Below are positions 7,990-16,869 of a stretch of DNA of 44,541 nt, piece after piece. The notes below the pieces were generated by a model. It made no database searches. It was not told the origin of the DNA and saw only the letters and a program-made list of their open reading frames with translations. Position 1 is the stretch's first letter. Each line of letters begins with the position of its first letter. The stretch comes from Lachnospiraceae bacterium (GTDB lineage Bacteria; Bacillota; Clostridia; Lachnospirales; Lachnospiraceae), in assembly GCA_022792535.1 (NCBI GenBank), contig JAAWBG010000070.1:1-44541 (forward strand), written 5' to 3'. The translations under genes were made by a program, and so were the position numbers.

Positions 7990-10707
7990 TTAAAACTTCT
8001 CAATTACTGTCTCGATCTCTTCCTCTGATGCAAGTTTATAATATCTATCGCAACGATATAGATATTCTTTGGCTGCTTTATCCTTCCGGTGCTGTTTCAG
8101 CACTTCCACAAACACAAGTCTTGCCTCATAAAACTTCTTCGCTACAAACAACTCTACGCCTTGTTCAAACAATGGTTTTGTCAACTCTTTATAGTAGAAC
8201 TCTTCCTCTGAATCTCCATCGTAAACATCATAAATACGTTCATATGTATTGTTGGCTGCAAGATATATATTTCCCAGATATCTTGCGTGATAATGTTCCC
8301 CAAAATCTGGTATCTGATTGTAGACAAGATGGGTAATCAAAATATGGGCCCCGTATTTATCTCCTTTCATACGCAATGCCTTTGCCAGGTCGGAATGAGC
8401 GGAAATGGTGGTGGCTTCCATCCGCTGTTCATGCCCGATCACTCCTATCATCACGCGTCCGTAGCTGATGGCAATCGTTCTTCCTTTTCCCGGCATCAAG
8501 CGTTCCAGCAAACGCTGCATCGTAATAGCCGCATCCAGAGCCTCCTTACTGCTGACCGTAAAAAAGGCGGACAGTCCCATATCTTCAAAATGCTCCACCA
8601 CACCGCAGTGACTGTTGATGGGCTCTACCAAAACAGACAGCACCCTGCTAACATCCGTATATACCTGCTCGGATGACAAAGACGCTCTCTGCCTGGGATA
8701 ATCTACGGCATGCAGGGACAGAATCGTAAAATCTCCTGTTGTCTGATCTCCCAGATTCACATCCTGTATAGATTCTTTGTCCAAAAGATCCAGGATTTTT
8801 GCCGGAATAAATTTGTAGTATCCATCTGAAATCCCTTTGATATCTTGTACATACTTTGCAATCTCCAAAGACATCTGGTTAAATGCTAAGGAAATATCTG
8901 CCACTTCATCATGTCCCCGTACCTCCACTGTGGCTCCCAACTCTCCCGCTGCCAGTCTGCCCGCATACTCTTTCAGCGTCTTTAAAGGCCGCAGGAAAAT
9001 ATACAGGATGATAAGCAGAACAATGGTCAGTACCAGTAACAAAGTGGAAGAAACATTTTTCAAATTCCACTGATAATACCAGATCTGATAATCCAGCAAA
9101 TTTCCATCTGCTGAGACAACCAGCATCCCGTATTTTGTACCGTCACCTAAAATCAAAGGAATAAACTGGTTATTTCGTTTTCCGCTTCTGCCCTCATAGC
9201 TTTTATTTACACTCTCTCCAGAATCATAAGCCCGATAGAACTCCTCTGTCACTTCTGGGGCATAGACCCACTCTACCGGAACGCCGCTATACTCTGACAT
9301 AGACTCTCTGACATATAGCCGCCCCTTTTCATCTGCTTCAAAAATGCTGTAAACATACATGGACAGCTCTCTGACCTCATTTCCCTCATCAATGTTTTGT
9401 CCCAACATCAAAGCCCTGTTGCCAGAAGGGATTCTCTGAGCGTCTGTTTCAATATTATGTATGATATCTTCCCGGAGCAGTTTACCCATGGCGGATAGAG
9501 CAAAGATCTGATTTCCCTCTAACTGCTGGCGCATAGACCCTTCGATCCAATACTCCAAAAAACCGTCCATAACCAAAAGTCCCAGAAGAAAAACCAGGCA
9601 CAGCCGGACCAAAATTGTCTGAAACTGATACTTTACACGTGCCAGCCAGTACATACACAAAAGCGCTGCCGCCAGTATAATCACTACATACACCCCGAAC
9701 ATCCGATTCAGTACTTCTGGAAACACAAGAAAAATTTCTTCGACATCTTGATGTCTCCCATTCTGATAAGAACAGACAGACATCTTTCCCTGCTCGTCTT
9801 CCACTCCTGCGCAAAAACCCTCCTGGGTACAATCTGGGCTGTGCAGCCGCTGAAAGGTAAAATCTGAATCCTTCTCCTGTATCTTCTCCTGAGAAAAGAT
9901 TACTTGAGAAGTCTGATCTGACAGATCAATACACCGGATACATTCTGCCTCATAATCCAGCACATATGCATTTTTCCCGTCGTCTGAAAGACACCGGAAC
10001 CTTTTCCTCTCCCCTGTGATTCCCGAAATCTCCAAATACTGATCCGTTCCTACTTTTCTGGCATAAATTTCCCCCTGATAATCCGTCCACAAAAGCACCT
10101 GATCCTCACTGAGAAAAAACTGTGTATTCAGATGGGGATACTCCAAAGGTATCTCATCCTTTTTCTCCCGGTTTCCCTGCTGATCCATCACAATTAATTC
10201 CGCGCTCTTTTTTCCTTCTTTTCCCTTTTCCAAATCTGGAACCCCTATATAATAAAGGCTTCCGTCTCTTATACATTGTATGGATATCCGGCTGTAATCA
10301 CCGGCGTCTTCCGTCAGATCATATACTGTCTCTTCTAATCTGCTGCGGGCAAAATCACATTGATAGATTTTATAACTAACTCCATCCCATGACCGCACAT
10401 TGGTTTCTTCCACCAACACATAGGGACGATCCTGTCTGTCAAAAAAAATCTGGCGAATTGTCCGGTATGTCTCTCTGTCATGTTTTTTACACAGAATGAT
10501 GGAACCCTGTTTTCCCTCTGGGTCAGAACGGATGATTTTTAAGTTTTCGCTTTTTCCCCGATCCACATAATACAGATACCCATCCTGCAGATGTATCTGT
10601 TCGATATAATTTAATTTTATGGTTCTCCCATACAGGCTGGCCGCTGCAATCGCAATCACTGCCGCCGCCACAATCCCCCATATGCCATACAAGCTTTTTT
10701 TATCCAT
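7990..10707 (-). CDS. membrane sensor with HAMP and degenerate cyclase domain
   Basis: The frame opens with TTG at 10728, but GAGG eight bases before the ATG at 10707 points to MDKKSLYGIWG as start (905 residues). Numbering below is from the TTG. There is a membrane helix at 13-31, then a large extracytoplasmic region (40-335) with propeller-like repeats such as DGYLYYVDRG and DGSLYYIGV. Helices follow at 344-363 and 372-391, an outside sensor region to about 556, a helix at 561-580 and HAMP at 581-635. A class III cyclase domain (660-835) and a TPR-like end (845-900) complete it. In the cyclase the first metal Asp is replaced (LSLHAVD where ILFSDIR is usual) and VNLASRLE reads SDLAKALR, losing the transition-state Asn and Arg. 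It is probably a non-catalytic sensor. Confidence 0.8.
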   Translation of the reverse strand: MDKKSLYGIWGIVAAAVIAIAAASLYGRTIKLNYIEQIHLQDGYLYYVDRGKSENLKIIRSDPEGKQGSIILCKKHDRETYRTIRQIFFDRQDRPYVLVEETNVRSWDGVSYKIYQCDFARSRLEETVYDLTEDAGDYSRISIQCIRDGSLYYIGVPDLEKGKEGKKSAELIVMDQQGNREKKDEIPLEYPHLNTQFFLSEDQVLLWTDYQGEIYARKVGTDQYLEISGITGERKRFRCLSDDGKNAYVLDYEAECIRCIDLSDQTSQVIFSQEKIQEKDSDFTFQRLHSPDCTQEGFCAGVEDEQGKMSVCSYQNGRHQDVEEIFLVFPEVLNRMFGVYVVIILAAALLCMYWLARVKYQFQTILVRLCLVFLLGLLVMDGFLEYWIEGSMRQQLEGNQIFALSAMGKLLREDIIHNIETDAQRIPSGNRALMLGQNIDEGNEVRELSMYVYSIFEADEKGRLYVRESMSEYSGVPVEWVYAPEVTEEFYRAYDSGESVNKSYEGRSGKRNNQFIPLILGDGTKYGMLVVSADGNLLDYQIWYYQWNLKNVSSTLLLVLTIVLLIILYIFLRPLKTLKEYAGRLAAGELGATVEVRGHDEVADISLAFNQMSLEIAKYVQDIKGISDGYYKFIPAKILDLLDKESIQDVNLGDQTTGDFTILSLHAVDYPRQRASLSSEQVYTDVSRVLSVLVEPINSHCGVVEHFEDMGLSAFFTVSSKEALDAAITMQRLLERLMPGKGRTIAISYGRVMIGVIGHEQRMEATTISAHSDLAKALRMKGDKYGAHILITHLVYNQIPDFGEHYHARYLGNIYLAANNTYERIYDVYDGDSEEEFYYKELTKPLFEQGVELFVAKKFYEARLVFVEVLKQHRKDKAAKEYLYRCDRYYKLASEEEIETVIEKF

Positions 10708-10742
10708 ATCTTTTTCCTCAGAATCCAACTATTTGCAACGCA

Positions 10743-11126
10743 TCAGAACTGTATGGTCTGACAGCCTGAATTCGTAAACTGTATCATTCCTCCGTAAGAA
10801 CAGGTAAGTTTACACTGGTCATTAACTGCAGGTTTACCACCTACCAGAATCTGTGGAACTCCCGGCGCCCATGGACCTGCTGGAACTGGTGTGCAGGGCA
10901 TTGGAGTCAACACGCCCATAGCTGCAGCAGTAGCGGCTGCCACCGTGGGATTTGCAAGACTCTGACACATTCCAAAGGGCATAATATTTACAAAAGGCAC
11001 CGTATCTGCAATACATGCCAAAGGCATTGCCGACATTACCTGAGCCGTCGGCAAAATATTTAATGTGGAAGGCGCCATACCAAAAGAACAAGTCATAACC
11101 GCCCCTCCTGTCACACATAATCCCAT
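10743..11126 (-). CDS. PAAR-like tip protein (DUF4280)
   Basis: The 127-residue protein has the DUF4280 pattern: an N-terminal CVTGGAVMTCSFG motif, repeated short Cys/Pro-rich turns (MPFGMCQSLANP, MPCTPVPAGPWAPG) and a C-terminal copy, NDQCKLTCSYGG. DUF4280 proteins are PAAR-like and cap the central spike of contractile injection systems, giving a sharp tip that may carry or couple effectors. The paired CS(F/Y)G segments suggest internal pseudo-symmetry, and the several cysteines could bind metal. The gene lies four bases after its upstream neighbour and is separated from the spike gene by about 12.5 kb. This differs from Afp, where the tip gene follows gp25. Confidence 0.85.
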   Translation of the reverse strand: MGLCVTGGAVMTCSFGMAPSTLNILPTAQVMSAMPLACIADTVPFVNIMPFGMCQSLANPTVAAATAAAMGVLTPMPCTPVPAGPWAPGVPQILVGGKPAVNDQCKLTCSYGGMIQFTNSGCQTIQF

Positions 11127-11130
11127 CTCT

Positions 11131-11874
11131 TTAACCCTCTTCCTGAATATAATTTTCCCTTCCCCGGATGATTTCTGTCTTCCTGGATACTTCCTGACAA
11201 TTACCCCCGCAGGAATAATGCAGAATGCACTTCTCCTCTGGAAGGTTTTGAATCAATAAATAAAACTCTCCGTTCTCATCTGCAATGCTTTCCTGGGCCG
11301 GACAGATGACAGTATCCTTTTTCTGATAGGCAGACCCTAAAGGCTGTTTCAACGTATAGCATTCAGAATTCTCCTCCTGATGTTTCAGAGAAAAATATTC
11401 TCCTGATTTCCCTTGTTTTTTCTGGATATGCCAGATCATATGAAAAGCCGCGCCTTTTCTGTAAAAAGAGATCTGTTCTTCTCCCTTTTGGTAATCCTCA
11501 AGCAGCTTACCGCTTTCTCTCTCCTCCTCTATATGAAACTGAATCACACTTCCTGGCTCTGCTCTGCCCCTCACTGCGGTACAGCCAGCTTTTAAAGGAT
11601 AGGCAAAAGAAGGATACATCAGAACTTCTTCCACCTCTGCTCCACTGTCTGTCTGGAGAAAAAGTTTTCTGGATTGGTAAATGGGAGATTCTGCCTCCGC
11701 CTCAAATTCCACAGAACACACATTCAGAAACAGAACATACCCTCCTGGTTTTTTCTCTACCTGTCCTCCTGAAAAAGAATGTATCCGTATGCCAGAAGAT
11801 ACCGGCTCTCCAGTAAAGGCATCTTTGAGAAGAACTGCTTTGGACAATTGTATTTTTCTCTCCTGCAGCGCCAT
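11131..11874 (-). CDS. beta-rich protein of unknown role in the CIS operon
   Basis: The 247-residue protein is not recognised. It begins with an alternating polar/hydrophobic pattern (KAVLLKDAFTGEPVSSGIRI) like carboxypeptidase-regulatory or other beta-sandwich domains. No signal peptide or membrane helix is seen. The C-terminal third has a second beta-like region with a CGGNC pair near residue 225. The gene starts one base after the DUF4255 stop, with a GGAGA ribosome site, so production of the two is probably coupled. A structural accessory role near the cap or the tip is plausible from position only. Confidence 0.7.
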   Translation of the reverse strand: MALQERKIQLSKAVLLKDAFTGEPVSSGIRIHSFSGGQVEKKPGGYVLFLNVCSVEFEAEAESPIYQSRKLFLQTDSGAEVEEVLMYPSFAYPLKAGCTAVRGRAEPGSVIQFHIEEERESGKLLEDYQKGEEQISFYRKGAAFHMIWHIQKKQGKSGEYFSLKHQEENSECYTLKQPLGSAYQKKDTVICPAQESIADENGEFYLLIQNLPEEKCILHYSCGGNCQEVSRKTEIIRGRENYIQEEG

Positions 11875-11875
11875 A

Positions 11876-12454
11876 TTATGTCTCCTTTCCAGTAAAACGA
11901 TAGTCGATCTCCTGCACCCGCTTTACAGGTTTCTTTCTGGTAGATTGAATCTCAACAGGCCCTGCTGTGTAAAACAGGGAGGTCCTGTATGCTGTATTGG
12001 GTATGGTCCAGATTCGAATCTTTTCTTCCATCTCCAGATCCTGCATCTGAATTCGAATATTCATTCCTCCCGGTCCTTCCACCGATGTAAAAGTATCTGA
12101 GTCCATGGCGGCCTGATCCCGCAGAGTCTGAATCACTCTTCCCATAATCTGGTGTTCCTGGACCGCCCGATATTTCAAATCACTCTGCAGATAAAGGGTA
12201 ATCATATAATACAATGTCAGATAAGTGGAAGGATAACGCTGGGTATTCCGCCCGATATTTGTCATCTCATGGGCCTGTATAGAAGTATCTTCCCTCACAT
12301 CATACAGCCACAATCCCACCGCAAAATCTCCATGATCCTCCGGGGAACAAAGCCCGATCTGGTCTGGGCTGTTTATAAGCTCTGGAACTAACGCCTCTTT
12401 CAACAGAGCCAAAATCCCATTTCCTGTATCTGCGATCTTCGTATAATCTGACAT
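11876..12454 (-). CDS. tail terminator/cap protein (DUF4255, Pvc16-like)
   Basis: The 192-residue protein matches the N-terminal domain of Afp16/Pvc16 (DUF4255). An opening helix (ILALLKEALVPELI) is followed by the strand motif VGLWLYDVRED, the Arg/Tyr segment NTQRYPSTYLTLYYMITLY and a helix with the bound-like EHQIMGRVIQTLRD. In Afp/PVC systems this protein forms a ring that ends the tube and sheath at the far side from the baseplate. The protein is shorter than Pvc16; the extra C-terminal part may be supplied by the adjacent unknown protein. ATG follows GGGAG, and the gene starts 11 bp after the MORN gene. Confidence 0.85.
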   Translation of the reverse strand: MSDYTKIADTGNGILALLKEALVPELINSPDQIGLCSPEDHGDFAVGLWLYDVREDTSIQAHEMTNIGRNTQRYPSTYLTLYYMITLYLQSDLKYRAVQEHQIMGRVIQTLRDQAAMDSDTFTSVEGPGGMNIRIQMQDLEMEEKIRIWTIPNTAYRTSLFYTAGPVEIQSTRKKPVKRVQEIDYRFTGKET

Positions 12455-12465
12455 GATATTTCTCC

Positions 12466-14229
12466 CTAACTTTCCGGTTCTACCTGGGTCTCCTCTGTCT
12501 CTACCTCCGGACTCTCTTCCTCATCCTCTTCCTCGTACTGGGTGCCAAAAGGATCCGGGACGGTGAGCACGCCATTTTTAAACTGTCCTGCCTCTAGAAT
12601 CTGCCCTGTGGAAGCCTCATAGCGGATACCGTGTCCATAATACTTCCCATTGACAAAATCACCTTTATAGATCAAATTTCCTGCCTCATCCCACAGCTTG
12701 CCAAAACCATAATAATTCCCCTTTAAAAATCCTCCATCATAGATCAGGTTTCCAGTTGTGGTGTGATACAATTTTCCTGTTCCACTGTATTGTCCCTTAT
12801 AAAACTCTCCGTCATACAAAAGCATTCCTGTCCCGGCGTCCGTCAGTTTTCCTTCTCCCTGATACATGCCCTGTGCAAAATTTCCATCATAGATCAGCAA
12901 TCCTTTTTCCGGGTCATACAATTTTCCTGCTCCGTCATATTGGTCCGATACAAAACTTCCATCATAGACCAAAGCCCCCTTCTCATCATAGGCTTTTCCC
13001 GTTCCTTCTTTTTTTCCTTGAACGTAGGTTCCGTCATAGACTAATGTTCCATTTTCATCGTATGATTTTCCTGCTCCGTCATATTCTCCTTCTGCCATGC
13101 CACCGTCATAAAGCAAAATCCCTTTCTCGTAGAGTTTTCCTTCTCCTCCGTATTTTCCTTTTACAAATTCTCCTTCATAAGCAGGATTCCCTTCTTCGTC
13201 ATAGGCAGTGCCCAGTCCTTCCTTTTCCCCATTTACAAAGTCTCCTTCATAGGCCAGATTTCCTGCCTCGTCATATTCTGTTCCAGAGCCTTCCTTTTTT
13301 CCATCTACAAAATCTCCCTCGTATGCCAAAGCCCCGTCTGCATAGAGTTTTCCTTCTCCTTCATATTTCCCATCTTTATTGACCGTTCCCTCATAGACAA
13401 GGTTTCCCTCCTCATCGCTTAAAACTGCAGCCTGCAGGGCAGGCTCTCCATCTTCAAAGGTTCCCTTTGCAAGCACATTCCCCTCCTCGTCATAGAGGGT
13501 TCCCTTCCCCTCTTTCTCCCCTTTGACAAAGGTTCCCACATACTCTTCCTGTCCGTTGGCGAAGTACAAGGTGCCATTTCCTTCGTAGAGACCGTTTTTA
13601 AAATCCCCTTGATAGACCAGGTTCCCCTGTTCATCATAGAAAAGCCCCTGCCCGTCATATTGATTCAGCAGAAAAGTCCCCTTATAACAAAGTACGTCTG
13701 TATCCTCATAGTACAGTTCCCCCTCCCCAGAATAAGCCTCCATCTCAAAGTTTCCTTCATACAGCAGGGAACCTCCATAGGTATAGAGCTGACCCTTTCC
13801 ATTAATACGCCCTTCCTCCAGCTTTCCTTTGAAAAGTAACGTTCCCTCTTCCTGTGCCAAAAGTTCCACCTTGCCAGTATATCCGATCATCTCTGGAGCA
13901 TTTACCACCATCGTCTTGGTAAAAAAATGAGAAATCAAAATGGGATGGAGCAATTTTAAATACAGAACCGGAAGAACTGCCGCCGCCATCAAAATAACAT
14001 ATGCCAATCGTTTCAGCACATAATAATGTCCCAGAGAAAAATAATCCTGGATGGTCCGTTCTTTTTTATTTTTTTTCTGATTGATTCCTTTACGGACGTC
14101 GCTTAAGACCTTTGAGGAAAAAGATTCCGGGCTGACCATCCTCTTTGCCTTGCGCAATGCCACCTGTACTGGCGCTGTTAAAATATGTGACAGCCTTCTG
14201 GCTGTACGCCCGATTAATCCGCCCCGCAT
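12466..14229 (-). CDS. membrane-anchored MORN-repeat protein
   Basis: The 587-residue protein has a very basic N-terminal 70 residues, one membrane helix at about 74-93, and then about 18 MORN-type units from residue 130 to 565. Typical units read LVYEGDFxxGKxEGxGxxYDExGN. One unit near residue 250 (EDGEPALQAAVLS) is degenerate. An acidic tail (EEEDEEESPEVETEE) ends it. MORN repeats form elongated beta-sheets that bind lipid, protein or carbohydrate. The positive-inside rule places the N-terminus in the cytoplasm and the repeats outside. It lies between the pseudokinase and cap genes, inside the structural operon, so it may anchor the injection system or contact the cell wall. GGAGGGATAAAGT precedes the ATG. 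Confidence 0.88.
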   Translation of the reverse strand: MRGGLIGRTARRLSHILTAPVQVALRKAKRMVSPESFSSKVLSDVRKGINQKKNKKERTIQDYFSLGHYYVLKRLAYVILMAAAVLPVLYLKLLHPILISHFFTKTMVVNAPEMIGYTGKVELLAQEEGTLLFKGKLEEGRINGKGQLYTYGGSLLYEGNFEMEAYSGEGELYYEDTDVLCYKGTFLLNQYDGQGLFYDEQGNLVYQGDFKNGLYEGNGTLYFANGQEEYVGTFVKGEKEGKGTLYDEEGNVLAKGTFEDGEPALQAAVLSDEEGNLVYEGTVNKDGKYEGEGKLYADGALAYEGDFVDGKKEGSGTEYDEAGNLAYEGDFVNGEKEGLGTAYDEEGNPAYEGEFVKGKYGGEGKLYEKGILLYDGGMAEGEYDGAGKSYDENGTLVYDGTYVQGKKEGTGKAYDEKGALVYDGSFVSDQYDGAGKLYDPEKGLLIYDGNFAQGMYQGEGKLTDAGTGMLLYDGEFYKGQYSGTGKLYHTTTGNLIYDGGFLKGNYYGFGKLWDEAGNLIYKGDFVNGKYYGHGIRYEASTGQILEAGQFKNGVLTVPDPFGTQYEEEDEEESPEVETEETQVEPES

Positions 14230-14270
14230 ACTTTATCCCTCCTGTCTGAACCTAATCTTTCTTCTGGTTT

Positions 14271-15134
14271 TTATTTCACCTCTAAAGTTCCAATCTTCTG
14301 AAAAGAAATTCCATTGTCCGACATCACCGGGTTGGGCAGCGTCAACAGCAGATACACTGCCGCTGACAGAATCAAAGCGGCTGCCAGCACTGCCCTGATC
14401 TTAGGAAACATCTTTTTCAGTTTTTCCCAGGCCCGCCACCAGATACGCCCTGGTTTTACCTGCTGCTGTTCGTTTTTGATCAGCACCGTCTCATAGAGAT
14501 TGTCATAGGCCACATAGCAATCCCACAGATAGGCAAAACGTCCGTCTTCCACATCCCTGGCAAACTTCATCAATTCCCGTGAACTTTTCTGTTCCAGTTC
14601 TTTGGCAAACAATTCCTGTATCAACCCACTGACCCGGTTCATACAGTCTTTTTCCTGCACCTTCCAGTAATAATCCACTTCTGTAAAAAAATAATTAAAC
14701 TGGATTCCCAGAGCCTCATCCACCACAATATTGTCTTTCCGCAAAACTTCATACAAAAAGCATTCCGGCATATTCAGCAAAAAGATCTGAGCAAAAATAT
14801 TTTTCATTAATTGCAGCCGTTCTGTCAGATTATAATTTCCTGTCTCAATGGCCTGCTGCAGCGTCTTTCCATCTGCATGGCTAAAGATCACATAATATCT
14901 GCCATCTGCATTAAAACTGGTATGCAGATCTTTAAAAGTGTAATTGGTATTTGCCTTTGTAGTAACCGGCACCAGCTTCCTGGCCAGTTCCATATCGTTT
15001 ACACAGACTGCTGTATAGGTTCCGTCTGTGGATTTGGCGGTATCACAGGCGGTATAAATATCAATGGCCCCGGAACCTGTCGTCTTGATCTTCGAGATCA
15101 GTTCATACTGCTTATCCTGAAACTTAATTACCAT
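14271..15134 (-). CDS. membrane-anchored pseudokinase
   Basis: The open frame extends to 15263, but the preceding gene runs to 15142. The ATG at 15134 has GAGGCAGGT just upstream, so I take 287 residues starting MVIKFQDKQYEL. Residues 1-220 resemble a protein kinase: a glycine loop (KTTGSGAIDIY), a beta-3 strand without its Lys (YTAVCVND), a hinge-like segment (YYVIFSHADGKTL), and a catalytic loop reduced to LRKDNIVVDE with no HRD. The DFG position reads NYF. A single helix at about 247-266 follows a basic stretch, leaving about 20 residues outside. The layout of a cytoplasmic pseudokinase plus one helix recalls EssB/YukC of type VII secretion. The comparison is structural inference. Confidence 0.72.
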   Translation of the reverse strand: MVIKFQDKQYELISKIKTTGSGAIDIYTACDTAKSTDGTYTAVCVNDMELARKLVPVTTKANTNYTFKDLHTSFNADGRYYVIFSHADGKTLQQAIETGNYNLTERLQLMKNIFAQIFLLNMPECFLYEVLRKDNIVVDEALGIQFNYFFTEVDYYWKVQEKDCMNRVSGLIQELFAKELEQKSSRELMKFARDVEDGRFAYLWDCYVAYDNLYETVLIKNEQQQVKPGRIWWRAWEKLKKMFPKIRAVLAAALILSAAVYLLLTLPNPVMSDNGISFQKIGTLEVK

Positions 15135-15141
15135 ACCTGCC

Positions 15142-16869
15142 TCACTCTTTCTTTCGTACCACCACAAAGGTGGAAGCCTGTATTTCAGGGTATGCCATAC
15201 TAGACACCGTAATCTGGAAAATACCTGTCGTCTCCGGCGCAGTATACTTTCCTGTCTTGTCAATGGTTCCGCCCTCTCGATCCTTGACGTTCCACTTCAA
15301 TCTCTCATCCGTAAATCCTTCCAGCACCGCGGTAAAAATAATGCTGTCTCCCGTAAATACATTTGGGTTATCCGGCTGTATGAAAATACGTTTCTTCTTC
15401 ACAGACTCGGTTTGGCCCAGTTGATTGCGCAGGGCAGACCAGTAAACTCTCACCTGTTTTACATTGTCATTTTTCAGAATCTTCAAGGCAATTTCAAAGG
15501 TCCCTTCCGAAGGAGAAAGCCTGGCCCCCAAAGAAGCGGCAAATCCCTGCTGTCCCTGAAACAGCGACGCATCTCCAAACATCATCTGGGAGTCTTCGGC
15601 AAATCCATGATCCACTTCATAGCCAAGCTGAATGGCAACAGGGCCGAATCCTAATCCATGCACAATCTCGTCTGAATACAAGATCTCTCCAGAACGTATG
15701 TGATCAACTTCAAATACAACCTCTCCATAGGCCGCTTTCAGCGGTTTCTCTTCTTCTTTCTCCTTTTGTTTTTCCGATTCCTGTATCTTCGCCTCTTTCA
15801 GGCTTATGACATCTTCCACCAGCCTGTTGAGCATTGCTGTGGAAACCTCTGTGTGCAGAATCTTCTGATCAAAAGGAAGTAGTTCGATCCGTTCAATCAG
15901 ACAGACCCCTTCCGCCCGGACAACATAGATCTTGGCCAGATAGATTCCCTGCTGAAAAGTGCTGCCCACAATATCATCCATGGCAGTCTTGTAATACTCT
16001 TTTTTAAGCGCTTCATAAGTATTCAGATCATTTACAAGCGCCCGGTTAACGCAATGTCCTATCTCTGTGTATTCCCTGCCTCCTGTCTGTAACTTAAAAC
16101 TGTCCTTTACTACAGCGGCCTCTGCCCTAACATCCTGGACGCAGGCAGTTTTTAAAGGAATTTCCAGACAATATTTTTTTCCTTTTTCCAGATCCTTGCT
16201 CTGGAAAGCCACATGAACCCGGTTTCCTTCCCCGTCTGTCAGAAAGGACAGCTCCAGATCATATGAAAAGGAAAATTCCTGCCGGCCCACATCCGTAATC
16301 TCAATTTTCAAAACAGTATCTTTTCCCATTTCCAGAAATTTGGGAAGAACCTGACTGATATGAATTCCCTGGCCATTGTAAAGGGTTTTTCGATCTTCAT
16401 AAAGCCGGACCGCAGACAAAGCTTCCCGTTCCGGTTCCTCCTGGGTCACAAACAGACGGTACCCTTCCTTATATTTGTTATATTCACTGCTGTTTTTCCC
16501 CATGGTTCCAGTCACATTGTGCATCAGCTCAGCAGCTTCCTCCTGGTATTCCAGACATAGATAATAGAAATCTGCATCCTGTTCTCCATCATATCCTTCT
16601 AATTCTGTGATTTTGCGCACTGCCGGCTCATCCAACACGATTTCCCGGCCTGCAAAATCCAGGGCAAGCCCCCGCTCCACAGAAATACTTTCGTCGTCTA
16701 CTTCCACTACGCTAAGTCCACAGACCACGCCAGAGCCAAAAAGAAAACGGTTGATAGTTCTGCGCTTATCGTTAAAATATTTCTGCTCTGTCTCAAAATC
16801 TTCCACAGACAGCAGCTTCCCATAAAAATACCGATTCCTCTCAAATGGAAAGCTCTTCAAATTTTTCAT
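15142..16869 (-). CDS. conserved CIS protein with C-terminal Ig-like domain
   Basis: The 575-residue protein opens with a motif seen in many eCIS clusters, FPFERNRYFYGKLLSVEDF, followed by NRFLFGSGVVCGLSV. The middle is beta-rich with a charged coiled-coil segment near residues 368-385. The last 85 residues (IFIQPDNPNVFTGDSIIFTA onward, with TGKYTAPETTGIF) form a bacterial Ig-like domain of the Big type. No signal peptide is present, so export as part of the particle is more likely than secretion. It overlaps the upstream gpI-like gene by 29 bases. It is the only candidate here for a peripheral, surface-contacting structural protein, since no Afp13-type fibre is seen. The exact role is unknown. 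Confidence 0.72.
   Translation of the reverse strand: MKNLKSFPFERNRYFYGKLLSVEDFETEQKYFNDKRRTINRFLFGSGVVCGLSVVEVDDESISVERGLALDFAGREIVLDEPAVRKITELEGYDGEQDADFYYLCLEYQEEAAELMHNVTGTMGKNSSEYNKYKEGYRLFVTQEEPEREALSAVRLYEDRKTLYNGQGIHISQVLPKFLEMGKDTVLKIEITDVGRQEFSFSYDLELSFLTDGEGNRVHVAFQSKDLEKGKKYCLEIPLKTACVQDVRAEAAVVKDSFKLQTGGREYTEIGHCVNRALVNDLNTYEALKKEYYKTAMDDIVGSTFQQGIYLAKIYVVRAEGVCLIERIELLPFDQKILHTEVSTAMLNRLVEDVISLKEAKIQESEKQKEKEEEKPLKAAYGEVVFEVDHIRSGEILYSDEIVHGLGFGPVAIQLGYEVDHGFAEDSQMMFGDASLFQGQQGFAASLGARLSPSEGTFEIALKILKNDNVKQVRVYWSALRNQLGQTESVKKKRIFIQPDNPNVFTGDSIIFTAVLEGFTDERLKWNVKDREGGTIDKTGKYTAPETTGIFQITVSSMAYPEIQASTFVVVRKKE

Noticed and set aside
12756..13382. Plus-strand frame of 208 codons
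   Set aside because: It is the antisense shadow of the MORN repeats, with biased Arg/His/Leu/Phe composition and no ribosome site.
15135..15263. N-terminal extension of the pseudokinase frame
   Set aside because: It would lie inside the preceding gene and is Arg/Trp-rich without homology-like pattern; a good ribosome site precedes ATG 15134.
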